NCBI RefSeq assembly: GCF_041549525.1
Contig: NZ_CP157456.1
Span: 2,170,001-2,234,000 of the forward strand
Direction: 5' to 3'
DNA: 64,000 nucleotides
Source of the DNA: Paenarthrobacter aurescens
GTDB taxonomy: Bacteria > Actinomycetota > Actinomycetes > Actinomycetales > Micrococcaceae
Of the stretch, positions 63,808-64,000 are shown one piece after another. The translations under genes and the position numbers were made by a program. The notes beneath the pieces were generated by a model. It did no database searches, was not told the origin of the DNA, and was given only the letters and a program-made list of their open reading frames with translations. Position 1 is the first letter of the stretch. Each line of letters begins with the position of its first letter.

Positions 63808-64000
63808 TTGCCGGAGCAGAAGACCTTCGTTGCCGCAGAGATCGGTTTACACGCGCGGGCGGCCGCAGTATTTGTGCGTGCCGTGACGGAGACAGGACTT
63901 CCAGTAACCATTCGCAAACAGGACGGCGCTCCGGTTGATGCCCGCTCGCTGCTCGAGGTCATGACGGAGGACTTCGAGCAGGGCTGCACGGTCTATCTGG
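63808..64000 (+). CDS. ptsH: HPr phosphocarrier protein, 3' end outside window
   Basis: 64 residues visible before the window ends. GLHARAAAVFVRAV contains His15, the residue phosphorylated by Enzyme I, and VDARSLLEVM holds Ser47 at the regulatory serine position. HPr passes phosphate to sugar-specific PTS permeases, such as those for GlcNAc. TTG start, supported by AAAGGAG 5 bases before it and by the normal spacing to His15. Divergent from a DasR-like repressor with dre sites between, so GlcNAc control is expected. Confidence 0.9.
   Translation, partial: MPEQKTFVAAEIGLHARAAAVFVRAVTETGLPVTIRKQDGAPVDARSLLEVMTEDFEQGCTVYL

Overview
The window is a high-GC actinobacterial chromosome segment, almost certainly from the Micrococcaceae (Arthrobacter / Paenarthrobacter). 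The main reasons are a complete Pup-proteasome locus, mycothiol ligase MshC, RbpA, an actinobacterial bc1 (qcrCAB)/ctaE cluster, frequent GTG/TTG starts, and a single-chain PafBC regulator, which is known from Arthrobacter aurescens. There are no rRNA or tRNA genes, insertion sequences, phage genes or CRISPR arrays that I can see. Coding density is high and no gene-free stretch reaches 300 bases; the longest gap is about 260 bases, in front of rbpA.

Region 1 (1-16278) is a cell-surface polysaccharide locus. A tightly coupled plus-strand operon encodes an acetyltransferase (cut by the window edge), glycosyltransferases, a MOP-type flippase, a DUF6492-like protein, a WsaF-like putative rhamnosyltransferase, a Wzy/ligase-like membrane protein, a Wzz-like chain-length protein, another glycosyltransferase and a secreted protein that looks like a glycoside hydrolase. 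The facing minus-strand group carries rmlB, a fused rmlC-rmlD, a fused WecB/TagA-GT2 enzyme and one more GT2. rmlA is divergent from rmlB. Together the four rml activities make dTDP-L-rhamnose, which fits a rhamnose-containing polymer built by the Wzx/Wzy route.

Region 2 (16302-22399) holds housekeeping genes: an aldo/keto reductase, UppP (recycles the undecaprenyl carrier), MshC, a PAC2 protein, a HAD phosphatase and a site-2 protease.

Region 3 (22514-38609) is the Pup-proteasome block: trmI, mpa/arc, dop, pup, prcB, prcA, pafA, two FKBP isomerases, fused pafBC, a small membrane protein, tatA, tatC and a HelY-type helicase. Pup ends in Gln, so it must be deamidated by Dop before PafA can ligate it; Mpa ends in the Gln-Tyr-Leu tail that docks on the 20S core.

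Region 4 (38659-50613) has an amidohydrolase, a polyprenol-phosphate mannose synthase, rbpA with a thiol-stress sigma factor (SigR/SigH) type promoter, an SPFH/NfeD pair, an RlmA-like methyltransferase, an S9 peptidase, peptide deformylase, an NTF2-like protein, and a three-gene type III polyketide synthase operon (synthase, methyltransferase, flavin monooxygenase).

Region 5 (50744-58249) has a short UvrA-like ABC protein, an ECF sigma factor with its own C-terminal zinc anti-sigma motif, a double-module Lrp regulator, two VOC proteins, a DUF3054 protein, a stand-alone Lrp sensor domain and trpD. Region 6 (58398-62731) is ctaE-qcrC-qcrA-qcrB of the respiratory supercomplex. Region 7 (62864-64000) has a DasR-like GntR regulator divergent from ptsH (HPr), with a near-perfect dre operator between them.

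A window-wide pattern is that about fifteen gene starts have a TANNNT -10 box placed 6-8 bases before the start codon and little or no Shine-Dalgarno sequence, so many transcripts here are probably leaderless. I found no convincing wholly new multi-gene system; the most novel-looking items are the secreted glycosidase-like protein of the polysaccharide locus, the WecB-GT2 fusion, the self-inhibited sigma factor and the polyketide operon facing a UvrA2-type protein.
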